From: DASPFV01 sp035620975
GTDB taxonomy: Bacteria > Acidobacteriota > Vicinamibacteria > Vicinamibacterales > 2-12-FULL-66-21
Assembly (NCBI GenBank): GCA_035620975.1
Contig: DASPFV010000168.1
Span: 1-42,912 of the forward strand
Reading direction: 5' to 3'
DNA: 42,912 nt
Made by a program: the position numbers and the translations under genes. The notes beneath the pieces were generated by a model. It was not told where the DNA came from and searched no databases. It saw only the letters and a program-made list of their open reading frames with translations. The first letter of the stretch is position 1. Every line of letters begins with the position of its first letter. This document shows positions 1-7,539 of the stretch, piece by piece.

Positions 1-39
1 ACGGGCCTGCTGCGCAAAAACTGTCAACTGGGTGCCCCG

Positions 40-65
40 AGTACGTCAATGCAAGACCTGACCCC
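40..65 (+). repeat. 26-bp direct repeat, copy 1
   Basis: This 26-base stretch is repeated exactly at 815-840, in the same orientation, on the other side of the carbonic anhydrase gene. It contains the core tgcaagacctgacccc. From memory, similar sequences accompany REP-associated tyrosine transposases in other bacteria, but no transposase is present here, so that link is only inference. Confidence 0.8.
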
Positions 66-155
66 GGATATGATCTCCGTCGACATGGGCGGCCTCCACG
101 CGCACGCGAATTTCGCACTCCTCTCCGCCTCCACGCCCGAGCGGCCGTCGAGCGC

Positions 156-779
156 ATGATCTCCGCGCGCGACGCCCTGCAGCGCCTCCGCGACGGCAAC
201 GCGCGCTACGTGTCGGGCGTGCGCGGCGTGGAGGCCCTCACCAGCCAAATCCGCCGGAGCGACTACGCCGCCGGCCAGACCCCGATCGCGGTGATCCTCG
301 GCTGCTCCGACTCGCGGGTGCCGGTCGAGATCGTCTTCGATCAGGGGCTCGGGGACCTCTTCGTCATCCGCGTCGCCGGCAACATCGTCGCGCCCTCGCA
401 GATCGGCAGCGTCGAGTTCGCGGCCGAGCGCTTCGGCACCCGGCTGGTCGTCGTGCTGGGGCACACCCGGTGCGGCGCCATCCAGGCCACGCTCGAGGCT
501 CTGCAGAGCGCGGGCGGACAGCCGTCCCGCAATCTCCGTTCAATCGTCGACCGCATTCGCCCTGCCGTGGAGGGCGTACTCGCTGCGACCGACGCCCGCG
601 ACCCCGAGGCTCTCTTCCGGCACGCGGTACGCGCCAATGTGCGCGCGGCCGCGGACGCGTTGCGACACGGGTCCGACATCCTCGAGCGTCTGATCGCTCA
701 CCAGGGCCTCTGCGTCGTCGGCGCGGAGTACTCGCTCGAGACGGGCGTGGTGGAATTCCTGGAGGGGCTTCCGGCGTGA
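156..779 (+). CDS. beta-class carbonic anhydrase
   Basis: The enzyme interconverts CO2 and bicarbonate in the cytoplasm. The 207-residue length is usual for a bacterial beta-class enzyme. The zinc-site motifs are intact: CSDSRVP puts Cys50 and Asp52 in place, and GHTRCGA puts His103 and Cys106 in place. I see no signal peptide. The ATG at 156 has only a weak ribosome site, but the next in-frame starts would cut into the N-terminal helix. The gene stands alone, with no sulfate or bicarbonate transporter beside it, so a housekeeping CO2/bicarbonate or pH role is the default. It lies between two copies of a 26-bp direct repeat, which may mark an old insertion. The family call is firm; the physiological role is inferred. 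Confidence 0.95.
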   Translation: MISARDALQRLRDGNARYVSGVRGVEALTSQIRRSDYAAGQTPIAVILGCSDSRVPVEIVFDQGLGDLFVIRVAGNIVAPSQIGSVEFAAERFGTRLVVVLGHTRCGAIQATLEALQSAGGQPSRNLRSIVDRIRPAVEGVLAATDARDPEALFRHAVRANVRAAADALRHGSDILERLIAHQGLCVVGAEYSLETGVVEFLEGLPA

Positions 780-814
780 GGGTCGTAGCAACCGAAGCCG
801 GAGGGCCAGGCGTT

Positions 815-840
815 AGTACGTCAATGCAAGACCTGACCCC
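815..840 (+). repeat. 26-bp direct repeat, copy 2
   Basis: An exact second copy of the repeat at 40-65. The two copies enclose the carbonic anhydrase gene and are 775 bases apart, start to start. The flanks outside the 26 bases do not match, so the repeat has sharp edges. Confidence 0.8.
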
Positions 841-1001
841 AGCGGGCCGTTCCCATCCGCAAAGCCCGGATCAGGCAGCCGCGCTTGGGAGCCGGGGATG
901 AATCGGCCGCGGCCCCGACCCCGCGGTCCGCGACTCGCCAGCAGGAAATCCCCCAGCTGAGCCTCCCAGTACCTGGCGTTCCCTGTTCGTCCGCGGCCGG
1001 G

Positions 1002-1007
1002 TACACT
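1002..1007 (+). promoter_or_regulatory. possible -10 element for the cyclase operon
   Basis: TACACT matches four of six positions of the sigma-70 -10 consensus and lies 22 bases before the GTG start at 1030. No convincing -35 element is visible; TTCCCT at 979-984 is at a workable distance but weak. Low confidence. Confidence 0.25.
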
Positions 1008-1029
1008 GGGCCGGCTCCGCGGTCGGAAC

Positions 1030-3066
1030 GTGGACATGCGAAAACTCCTCTCGGGTGTCGCTATCGGGATCGGGGCCGCGGCGGTCGCCCTGCTCCTCGG
1101 CTGGACGGGGTGGCTGGAGCAGCTCGAGCTCCTGACTTACGACTGGCGGATGGCCCGAGCGGCGGATGTGGCGTCCGCGAGCCGTGACATCGTGCTCGTC
1201 GAAATCAACGACGCCTCCATCCGCAACCTCGCGCCGGTCGTGGGGCGCTGGCCATGGCCGCGCGCCGTGCACGCACAGCTCGTGCACTATCTCGCGCGCG
1301 GGAGGCCCAGAGCGATCCTGTTCGATCTGGCCTTGCTCGAGCCCGACCGTCCGGCGACGTACGAGTTCCCGGGGGGTTCGCTGACGAGCACCGAGTCCGA
1401 CCAGATGCTCGCCGATGCCGTCCGCGAGGCCGGCAACGTCGTACTCCTGGCCGATGCGGTCGCGCCGGGCCGTGAGGGGGAGCCGGAGCCGGAAGCGGCC
1501 TGGTCCCCGCCCGCCTTCCGGCTGGGACCGCAGATCGAGGAGCGTCCCCTGATCACGCTCCCGTACGAGCGGCTCGCCAGTGCGGCCGCGGGGTTCGGCC
1601 ACAACTTCCTCGCGCTGGATCCCGGCGGCTCGGCCCGTCGAGTCCTGCCCTTCGTGAGGCGCGGTGATCGCTACATGCCTTCGCTCGGCGTGGCCGCAGC
1701 TCTCATGGGCGGCAGGTACGAGCCCGAAGAGGTGTCGCTCGAGACGAACGCCATCCGGATTCGCGACCGTGTTCTGCCGCTCGTGACGACGGCCGTCCCC
1801 GGACGCAGTCACCCGCAGCAGACGCTGCTCATCAACTTTCGGGCGCCCGTCCACGCACGCGGGATTCGGCCCTACGCGTCGTACGAGGCGCGGCAGCTGT
1901 TGGAAGCGGAGGAACAGATCCTCTCGAATCAGTCGCCTTCGCTGGAACCGGCCGTTTTCCAGGACAAGATCGTGTTCGTGGGGCTCACGGCGTCCGGGCT
2001 CGTGGACGTCTTCCAGACGCCGCTCGGCCGCGGAACGATGCCCGGCATCCAGCTGCACGCGAGCGTGGCGGACAGCATTCTCTCGAACCGGTTCATTCAG
2101 CCGGCGCGGCGGCGTACCCTGCTGGCGAGCGTAGTCGCGCTGGCAGCCGCGACCGGTCTCATGTCAGCCCTGCTCCCGTTCACGGCCGCCCTGGCGGGGG
2201 CCGCGATCGCGTCGGCGGCGTGGACGGCGGTCGCGTTCGCCGCCTTCCGGCAGGGCCTGTGGCTCGGCCTCGTCCAACCCCTCCTGGGCGTATCCGTGGC
2301 GCTCTTCGCCGGGACCGCCTATCGCTACTTCGTCGAAGACCGGGAGAAGCGGAAAGTCAAACGGCTGTTCGGCCGATACGTCTCGAAAGACGTCTACAAC
2401 CAGCTGCTGGCCAACCCGCGGCTGGCCGAGCTCGGCGGCACGCGACGCGAGATGACCGTTCTCTTCTCCGACATTCGCGGCTTCACGTCGGTGACCGAGC
2501 GCGGCAACCCGGAAGCGCTCGTGGCGCAGCTGAACGAGTACTTTTCGTGTATGGTCGACATCGTGTTCCGGCACAAGGGAACGGTGGACAAGTTCGTCGG
2601 CGACATGGTCATGGCGCTCTTCGGCGCCCCTGTCGACGATCCCGACCACGCCGACCACGCGGTGGCGGCCGCCGTCGACATGGTCCGGGAGCTGGCCGAG
2701 CTCAACCGCCGCTGGCAAGCTGCCGGTCGCGTGCCGCTGGACATCGGCATCGGCATCAACACAGGCGAGATGATTGCCGGTAACATCGGCTCGTCTGCGA
2801 TCATGAGCTACACGGTGATCGGCGACAACGTGAACCTCGGGTCCAGGCTCGAGTCGCTGAACAAGGAGCACGGCACGCGGATCATCATCAGCGACGCGAC
2901 GCGGGGCCGGCTGACGACGCCGCACGCGCTCCGACCGCTCGGCCGCGTCGTCGTCAAGGGCAAGAGCCGGCCGGTCGAGATTCACGAGGTCTGCGTGCCC
3001 TCGCCCCTCGGGACGGGGGAGGGCCCCACGGGATTCGGGCAGGAGAAGATCGAAAGGGTCCTATGA
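1030..3066 (+). CDS. CHASE2 domain adenylate cyclase
   Basis: A membrane class III nucleotide cyclase of 678 residues. An N-terminal membrane helix (about 5-22) leads into an extracytoplasmic CHASE2 sensor (about 30-350), then three membrane helices (about 360-430) and a C-terminal cyclase domain (about 470-640). All catalytic positions are present: metal-binding Asp481 and Asp525, base-selecting Lys521 and Thr595, and transition-state Asn602 and Arg606. A Lys/Thr pair is known from ATP-using cyclases such as cyanobacterial CyaC, so cAMP is the likely product. The start is GTG 1030, or ATG 1036 two codons on. The stop overlaps the next start (ATGA at 3063), so it is translationally coupled to the M48 protease. 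A channel with a cyclic-nucleotide-binding domain follows, a plausible receptor for the product. The ligand of CHASE2 is unknown. Confidence 0.93.
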   Translation: MDMRKLLSGVAIGIGAAAVALLLGWTGWLEQLELLTYDWRMARAADVASASRDIVLVEINDASIRNLAPVVGRWPWPRAVHAQLVHYLARGRPRAILFDLALLEPDRPATYEFPGGSLTSTESDQMLADAVREAGNVVLLADAVAPGREGEPEPEAAWSPPAFRLGPQIEERPLITLPYERLASAAAGFGHNFLALDPGGSARRVLPFVRRGDRYMPSLGVAAALMGGRYEPEEVSLETNAIRIRDRVLPLVTTAVPGRSHPQQTLLINFRAPVHARGIRPYASYEARQLLEAEEQILSNQSPSLEPAVFQDKIVFVGLTASGLVDVFQTPLGRGTMPGIQLHASVADSILSNRFIQPARRRTLLASVVALAAATGLMSALLPFTAALAGAAIASAAWTAVAFAAFRQGLWLGLVQPLLGVSVALFAGTAYRYFVEDREKRKVKRLFGRYVSKDVYNQLLANPRLAELGGTRREMTVLFSDIRGFTSVTERGNPEALVAQLNEYFSCMVDIVFRHKGTVDKFVGDMVMALFGAPVDDPDHADHAVAAAVDMVRELAELNRRWQAAGRVPLDIGIGINTGEMIAGNIGSSAIMSYTVIGDNVNLGSRLESLNKEHGTRIIISDATRGRLTTPHALRPLGRVVVKGKSRPVEIHEVCVPSPLGTGEGPTGFGQEKIERVL

Positions 3067-4199
3067 AACATCTGGCATTGGCGCTGGCGCTGACGTTCGT
3101 GGCCGCGCCCGTTTCGGCGCAGCTTGGCGGCTTGAGCGGCGTGCTCGAGAAGGCCGACAAGGTCAAGAGGCTCTCGGACGTCAGGATCACCGATCAGGAG
3201 GAGCGTGCGATTGGCGAGGAGGTGAGCGCCCGCATCGTCGACGAGTTCGGCGTGTTCCAGGATGCGGCCGTCGCGCGGTACGTGTCGCTCGTCGGCGGCG
3301 TGCTCGCACAGGTGAGCGCCCGGCCCGGCCTCGCCTGGGAGTTCATCGTGCTCGACACGGACGGCGTCAACGCGTTCGCCGCGCCGGGCGGCCTCGTCCA
3401 TGTCACGCGCGGCCTGCTGGGCCTGATGGAGAACGAGGCGGAGCTGGCCGGCGTGCTCGCGCACGAGATCGTGCACGTGACGGAGAAGCACACCGTCAAC
3501 TCGATTCAGAAAGGCGGGCTCGTCCAGTTCGGGACCGACGAAGTCAGCGCGTCGGGCGGCCTCACCCAGTCGCTGGCGAGCAAGATCGCGCAGGCGGCGT
3601 ACGACAACGTTCTGAACAACAGGTTCGATCGCGGCGACGAGGGCGAGGCCGACGAAATCGGCGTGCAGCTCGCCAACAAGGTCGGCTATGCGCCGAACGG
3701 CCTCAGCTCGGCACTGGCGAAGCTCGCCGAACGCAACGCGGGCCGGCAGGAACCGAGCGGGCTCTTCGCGTCGCATCCGCTGATCAAGGATCGCGTGTCC
3801 CGCATCGCGCGCACCATCAACGGCAGGGCACTGGCCGCGAAGGCCACGGTCGAGGCCCGCTACGCGGCTGCCATCACGTTCGACGCCCGGCCGATCTCGG
3901 AAGTGGCCCTCGTGGCCGATGGTTCGAGGGGCCTGGCGGGCGGCGACACCCAGAAGAAGGACGCCGGCACGACGAAGGCCGGCGACTCGAAGCCCGAGGA
4001 GAAGAAGAGCGGCGGCGGCCTGCTGCGCGGCTTCCGGGTGACGGGTGGAAAACAGGCGCAGAACGAGCAGACCGTTGCATCGGCGGGCGCACGTGGAGTC
4101 AACCCTGATCGGGACGCGGTCGGCGGGACCGACAAGAACAAGGTCCGCGTCACCATCAGCCCCGCCGATCTCGCGGAGTTCCGCAAGGGCATCGCCTAG
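3063..4199 (+). CDS. exported M48 family metalloprotease
   Basis: A zinc metallopeptidase of 378 residues with a clear signal peptide (residues 1-20, ending VSAQ), so it acts in the periplasm or at the membrane. The zinc site is HEIVH, with His134, Glu135 and His138, and the third ligand is Glu195 in EADEIG. This matches stand-alone M48 proteases of the BepA/LoiP type, which handle outer-membrane protein quality control. The TPR part of BepA is absent. Instead, residues from about 290 form a Lys/Gly/Glu-rich tail of unknown use. Its ATG overlaps the cyclase stop by four bases and the channel gene begins 17 bases after it ends, so all three are probably one transcript. A role in processing the envelope partners of that operon is inference. 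Confidence 0.92.
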   Translation: MKHLALALALTFVAAPVSAQLGGLSGVLEKADKVKRLSDVRITDQEERAIGEEVSARIVDEFGVFQDAAVARYVSLVGGVLAQVSARPGLAWEFIVLDTDGVNAFAAPGGLVHVTRGLLGLMENEAELAGVLAHEIVHVTEKHTVNSIQKGGLVQFGTDEVSASGGLTQSLASKIAQAAYDNVLNNRFDRGDEGEADEIGVQLANKVGYAPNGLSSALAKLAERNAGRQEPSGLFASHPLIKDRVSRIARTINGRALAAKATVEARYAAAITFDARPISEVALVADGSRGLAGGDTQKKDAGTTKAGDSKPEEKKSGGGLLRGFRVTGGKQAQNEQTVASAGARGVNPDRDAVGGTDKNKVRVTISPADLAEFRKGIA

Positions 4200-4216
4200 C
4201 CGGGCGGTCCCGACGC

Positions 4217-5683
4217 ATGGAGCACTATCCCGGGCACCTCGTCATGGGGGTCGCGGCCCTCGCCGCGACGCTCCTCTTCTCCGGCGTCACCGTCAACCGC
4301 CTCGTCCGGCGGAAGCTTCGCCTGTCCATCTTCTTACTCGGCCTCTACGTAGCCGTGAACCTCGTCCTCGCGGTCGAGCCGGAGCTCGTGTCAGGCGCGA
4401 CGGACGCTGGCCGCGCACTCGCCGAGCAGGTCCGCTCGCTCGAGCAGCTGGCGTTCGCGGCCGCGATCCTGAATCTCCTCGTCGTCGTCATCATCAATCC
4501 CCTCCGTGTCGATCGCGTGCCCGACCTCTTTCCGTCGATCCTGCAGGACGCCATCGTCGTCGGCCTGCTGGTCATCGTCGCGACGTTCGTGTTCGAGGAT
4601 CGGCTGCTCACCACGTCGGCGGTGGGCGCCGTCGTCGTCGGCTTCGCGCTGCAGGACACGCTGGGAAACGCGTTCGCGGGGCTCGCGCTCCAGAGTGAGA
4701 AGCCGTTCCGGCCGGGACACTGGATTCGCGTCGGGGACTTCGAGGGCCGCGTCGTCGAGGTCACGTGGCGCGCGACCAAGCTCCGGACGAAGACGGGCAA
4801 CTTCGTGATCCTGCCGAACAACGTCGCCGGACGGGAGGCCATCACGAACTACTCGGAGCCCGCGGTGCCGACCCGGTTACAGCTCGATGTCGGCGCGAGC
4901 TATCTGAGCACCCCGGGCGACGTCAAAGCCGCCATCCTCGAAGCGCTCGCGCAGGTGCCCCGGGTGCTGCAGTCGCCGGCGCCCGACGCTCTGCTGCACG
5001 CCTTCGACTCGTCTGCCATCACGTATCGGGCCCGATTCTGGGTAAACGACTACGAGTTCGACGAGGAGGCGCAGGACGAGGTCAGGACCGCCATCTACTA
5101 CGCCTTCGCCCGGCGGCAGATCGAGATCCCCTGGCCCATCGAGGTCGGCTACGAGCGGGAGTGGCCGGAGCCAGACGAGGCGACGAAGCTGCGGCGGCGC
5201 GAGGAGGTGCTCGCCGACGTCGATCTGTTCGCGCGCCTTACGCCTGAGCAGCGTCGTCGCGTCGCCGCGTCGAGCGCCGTCCGGCTCTTCGGCAGCGGGG
5301 AGGCGATCGTCCGGCAGGGCACCCACGGCGAATCCATGTTCATCGTGTGCTCGGGCACGGTTGCGGTGCGCCTCGAGCCGTCGCGCCGCGAAGTCGCGAC
5401 GATTGGCCCCGGCGGCTACTTCGGCGAGTTGTCGCTGCTGACGGGCGAACCCAGGACGGCCACGGTCGTGGCCAGCGGAGATGTGTCGGTGCTCGAACTC
5501 GGAGCCGACGTGCTGCGGGCGCTCGGCGAGGCCGATCCGCAGGCGGTGGAGCAGATCGGTCTGGCGGCGCTGACGCGCCGGCTGGAGCTGGATCAGGCGC
5601 GCGAGACCACGACGGCTGCCGCGGTCGCGGCCCCCGCGGCTTCAATCGTCGAGCGGATGAAACGCTTTCTCGGCTTGCGTTGA
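4217..5683 (+). CDS. MscS-type channel with cyclic-nucleotide-binding domain
   Basis: A 488-residue inner-membrane channel. Membrane helices fill about residues 5-150. The MscS pore helix and beta domain follow (GFALQDTLGNAFAG, then the conserved LPNN). After residue about 340 comes a cyclic-nucleotide-binding domain whose phosphate-binding cassette is intact: Gly403, Glu404, Arg413 and Thr414 in GELSLLTGEPRTAT. The Arg and the following Thr are the usual cyclic-phosphate contacts. This architecture is known as bCNG, the cyclic-nucleotide-gated branch of MscS; several members do not respond to stretch. With an adenylate cyclase two genes upstream, cAMP is the likely ligand. Both signalling partners are in one operon, which makes a local cAMP circuit plausible. 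Transported ion and physiological trigger are unknown. Confidence 0.92.
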   Translation: MEHYPGHLVMGVAALAATLLFSGVTVNRLVRRKLRLSIFLLGLYVAVNLVLAVEPELVSGATDAGRALAEQVRSLEQLAFAAAILNLLVVVIINPLRVDRVPDLFPSILQDAIVVGLLVIVATFVFEDRLLTTSAVGAVVVGFALQDTLGNAFAGLALQSEKPFRPGHWIRVGDFEGRVVEVTWRATKLRTKTGNFVILPNNVAGREAITNYSEPAVPTRLQLDVGASYLSTPGDVKAAILEALAQVPRVLQSPAPDALLHAFDSSAITYRARFWVNDYEFDEEAQDEVRTAIYYAFARRQIEIPWPIEVGYEREWPEPDEATKLRRREEVLADVDLFARLTPEQRRRVAASSAVRLFGSGEAIVRQGTHGESMFIVCSGTVAVRLEPSRREVATIGPGGYFGELSLLTGEPRTATVVASGDVSVLELGADVLRALGEADPQAVEQIGLAALTRRLELDQARETTTAAAVAAPAASIVERMKRFLGLR

Positions 5684-5758
5684 CCAGGGTTTCCGACGTG
5701 GCTGCCCGGACGCCGACGCGTTCGCCTGCGTGCAATGAACCAATGTTTCCGGACGCTG

Positions 5759-5918
5759 GTGGCCTGTCTCCGGTGAATCACGAGCGCCTGCCGGGCGGGG
5801 CGTCCCCCCTCGCGGCGTTGCTCGTCGCTCACATATGCCCAATAGGCCCGCTCCTCGCGTCTTGCGATCCGGGCGGCGCGCTCCGGCAATCGCTACAGAT
5901 TCACCGGAGACAGGCCAC
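5759..5918. repeat. 160-bp element with 21-bp perfect inverted ends
   Basis: Bases 5759-5779 and 5898-5918 are exact reverse complements, enclosing 118 bp with no credible gene. This resembles a miniature inverted-repeat element or a long hairpin. There is no obvious target-site duplication. It sits in a 478-bp stretch without a gene (5684-6161) that also holds the duplicated hairpin block described next. Confidence 0.7.
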
Positions 5919-5955
5919 TCCAGTTGCCCACCCCGCCTGCGCGGCGCCGCGAAGC

Positions 5956-6024
5956 CATGAAACGCGCGCCAAGGGCGCGATGGGGGTCCGGCGTGGCGAA
6001 GCCCCCCGGTTTCTCTTTAGTTCC
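5956..6024. repeat. hairpin block, copy A
   Basis: This block recurs at 6053-6169. Both begin with catgaaa, continue through a gcgcgccaagggcgcg palindrome and end in gaagccccccggtttctc followed by tttagttcc. Copy B differs mainly by about 47 extra GC-rich bases in the middle. The pair looks like a tandem duplication. Confidence 0.75.
5982..6018 (+). terminator. possible terminator of the cyclase-channel operon (A)
   Basis: A GGGGG/CCCCC stem (5982-5986 with 6002-6006) is followed by ggtttctcttt. The U-tract is interrupted by C, so termination strength is uncertain. The orientation suits the plus-strand operon ending at 5683. Confidence 0.45.
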
Positions 6025-6052
6025 TCACCTGGCTGTGCCGGGCCCACGACGT

Positions 6053-6169
6053 CATGAAAGGCGCGCCAAGGGCGCGCCCCGCCGGAGCGGAGCGGGGATC
6101 GTGGGCCCCCGCGAGCGACGGCGATGGGGGGTCCGGCGGGGCGAAGCCCCCCGGTTTCTCTTTAGTTCC
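6053..6169. repeat. hairpin block, copy B
   Basis: Second copy of the block at 5956-6024. Its right edge runs into the coding sequence of the minus-strand gene at 6162-6875 and includes that gene's stop codon and last residue. Confidence 0.75.
6126..6163 (+). terminator. possible terminator of the cyclase-channel operon (B)
   Basis: A six-base G/C stem (6126-6131 with 6147-6152) is followed by ggtttctcttt, the same layout as copy A. Together they could stop plus-strand transcription before the convergent gene. Confidence 0.45.
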
Positions 6170-6875
6170 CCCAGTAACCGACCCCGCGGTACCCGCGCTC
6201 GTAGCCCTCGCGGAAGCCCTGGCGATAGGCGTCCTGGTACTGCTGCTTCGGGCCGTACTCCTTCTTATAGTGCCGATCGCCCGAGCGGTACCATTTGTGC
6301 CGAAGCGGATCGAACGAGTCTCGGTCGCGGGCGTCCTCTCGACCCTTGTCGTACCCGTCGCGCGTGCCGTTCTCGAACGCCACGCCAGAGCCGTAGCCAT
6401 AACCGTAGCCCGGGCTGCCGGGATACCCGCTGCGGTTTGGATACTGCGGGTACCCGTAAGGCCCGCGGCTCACACGCGGATCGTATCGCCCGTTTCCGTA
6501 TCCGCCGTACCCGTACGCCGGGGTGTAGCGCCGATAGCCGTCGGCGTAGCCGGCCTCGAAGCCGGAACGGAACGCGTAGCGATAGCGTTCGCGATCGCCA
6601 AAGCTCCGGTGATACCCGCGGTCGGCGCGCTGCCAGTCGCGCTCGTCGCGGAACTCGTAGCGCTCGTTCCGCCGCGCGTCGTGCTCGCCTTCCTTCAGGC
6701 CTTCGCGATAGCCGCTATCGTACGCCCCGCGCCGCGCCTCGTAGTACGGCTGCCGCGCGTCTGTCGAGTACGACGGCCGACTCGGAGCAGGCCAGCCGCT
6801 GAGCTGAGCCTGCGCCGGCGCTGCCAGTGCCGCCACCGCCACGCCGAGGACCGGCACGAGAGATCGTCGCGTCAT
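6162..6875 (-). CDS. exported Tyr/Gly/Arg-rich repeat protein
   Basis: A 237-residue protein of unknown function. The start at 6875 is chosen because a good GGAGGG ribosome site lies just upstream and the first 23 residues form a signal peptide ending AQAQ. The mature part carries repeated motifs of the form Y-x-x-G-x-x-x-G, such as GYREGLKEGEHDA, GFEAGYADGYRR, GYDKGREDARDRD and GFREGYERGYRG, separated by a Tyr/Gly/Pro-rich stretch (about 130-170) reminiscent of structural or surface proteins. The spacing of Gly and Arg suggests short helices rather than disorder. The stop codon lies inside hairpin repeat copy B. It is the last gene of the minus-strand group 6162-8743, about 160 bases after the previous one, and no promoter is evident. 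Confidence 0.75.
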   Translation of the reverse strand: MTRRSLVPVLGVAVAALAAPAQAQLSGWPAPSRPSYSTDARQPYYEARRGAYDSGYREGLKEGEHDARRNERYEFRDERDWQRADRGYHRSFGDRERYRYAFRSGFEAGYADGYRRYTPAYGYGGYGNGRYDPRVSRGPYGYPQYPNRSGYPGSPGYGYGYGSGVAFENGTRDGYDKGREDARDRDSFDPLRHKWYRSGDRHYKKEYGPKQQYQDAYRQGFREGYERGYRGVGYWGN

Positions 6876-7035
6876 GGGAACCCTCCAGGAGCCTCGGGGT
6901 TGCAGCTGCTCGGTCGAGCGGACCGGCTGCAAACCTGCTTGGTCCCGGCGGGCGCAAGAAGCACGCCCGCGCCGCTGACGGCAAACAGGCCAGTTTCTGC
7001 GAGGCGATTGGAGTGGAGTCGCGACTAATGGACAG

Positions 7036-7539
7036 CTAGTGCGACCAGACGAGGACACGCTCCCCGTCGGGCGTGGCATGGTCGACGATGAGCGAGGGAC
7101 CCAGCCGCTCGAGATCTTCGACAGTCAGCTTCATGTCCTCGAGCTCCATGCGGTTGCCGTTGAAGTCGATCGTGGTTCCGCCGAGCTTGAGCCGGAGCAG
7201 CCAGAATGGAATGTCGATACGAACGATGCGCCCCCCCTTTTCGGGGTCGAACACGAGTACCGAGAGCTGATGGGGTCTCCCGTCCGGTCTCGGCGTCGCC
7301 GGGCGGCTCGCCTTCAGGAAGCGTCCGCGATCGTCGAGTTGAACCAGCGGGTCGTCTTCCTTGAACCGGTCCCGGATCGCCTCGAACTCGGTCGCGGCGC
7401 TGGCCGCCGAGGCCTCGCGCATCTCGAAATGGCGGGAGAAGAAGTAGATGCCGACACCGGCCATCGTCACGAGGCCGAGGATGCCAATGGCGGCGATCGC
7501 GACGACGACCCATACCCACGTTCTGACCTTAGCCGCCAT
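7036..7539 (-). CDS. single-pass membrane protein of unknown function
   Basis: A 167-residue protein. One membrane helix (about residues 8-33) precedes a 130-residue soluble part with no motif I recognise. The soluble part is charged and ends in DHATPDGERVLVWSH. The start at 7539 is preferred over upstream possibilities because a GGAG ribosome site lies about eight bases before it and the membrane helix follows at once. It overlaps the end of the TPR gene by 11 bases, so the two are probably translated together. The topology could be a short cytoplasmic N-terminus with the rest exported. I cannot assign a family. Confidence 0.75.
   Translation of the reverse strand: MAAKVRTWVWVVVAIAAIGILGLVTMAGVGIYFFSRHFEMREASAASAATEFEAIRDRFKEDDPLVQLDDRGRFLKASRPATPRPDGRPHQLSVLVFDPEKGGRIVRIDIPFWLLRLKLGGTTIDFNGNRMELEDMKLTVEDLERLGPSLIVDHATPDGERVLVWSH

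Noticed and set aside
70..159. A 29-residue frame ending at the carbonic anhydrase start (ATGA overlap)
   Set aside because: No ribosome site, no recognisable pattern, and its start is in the region next to the direct repeat.
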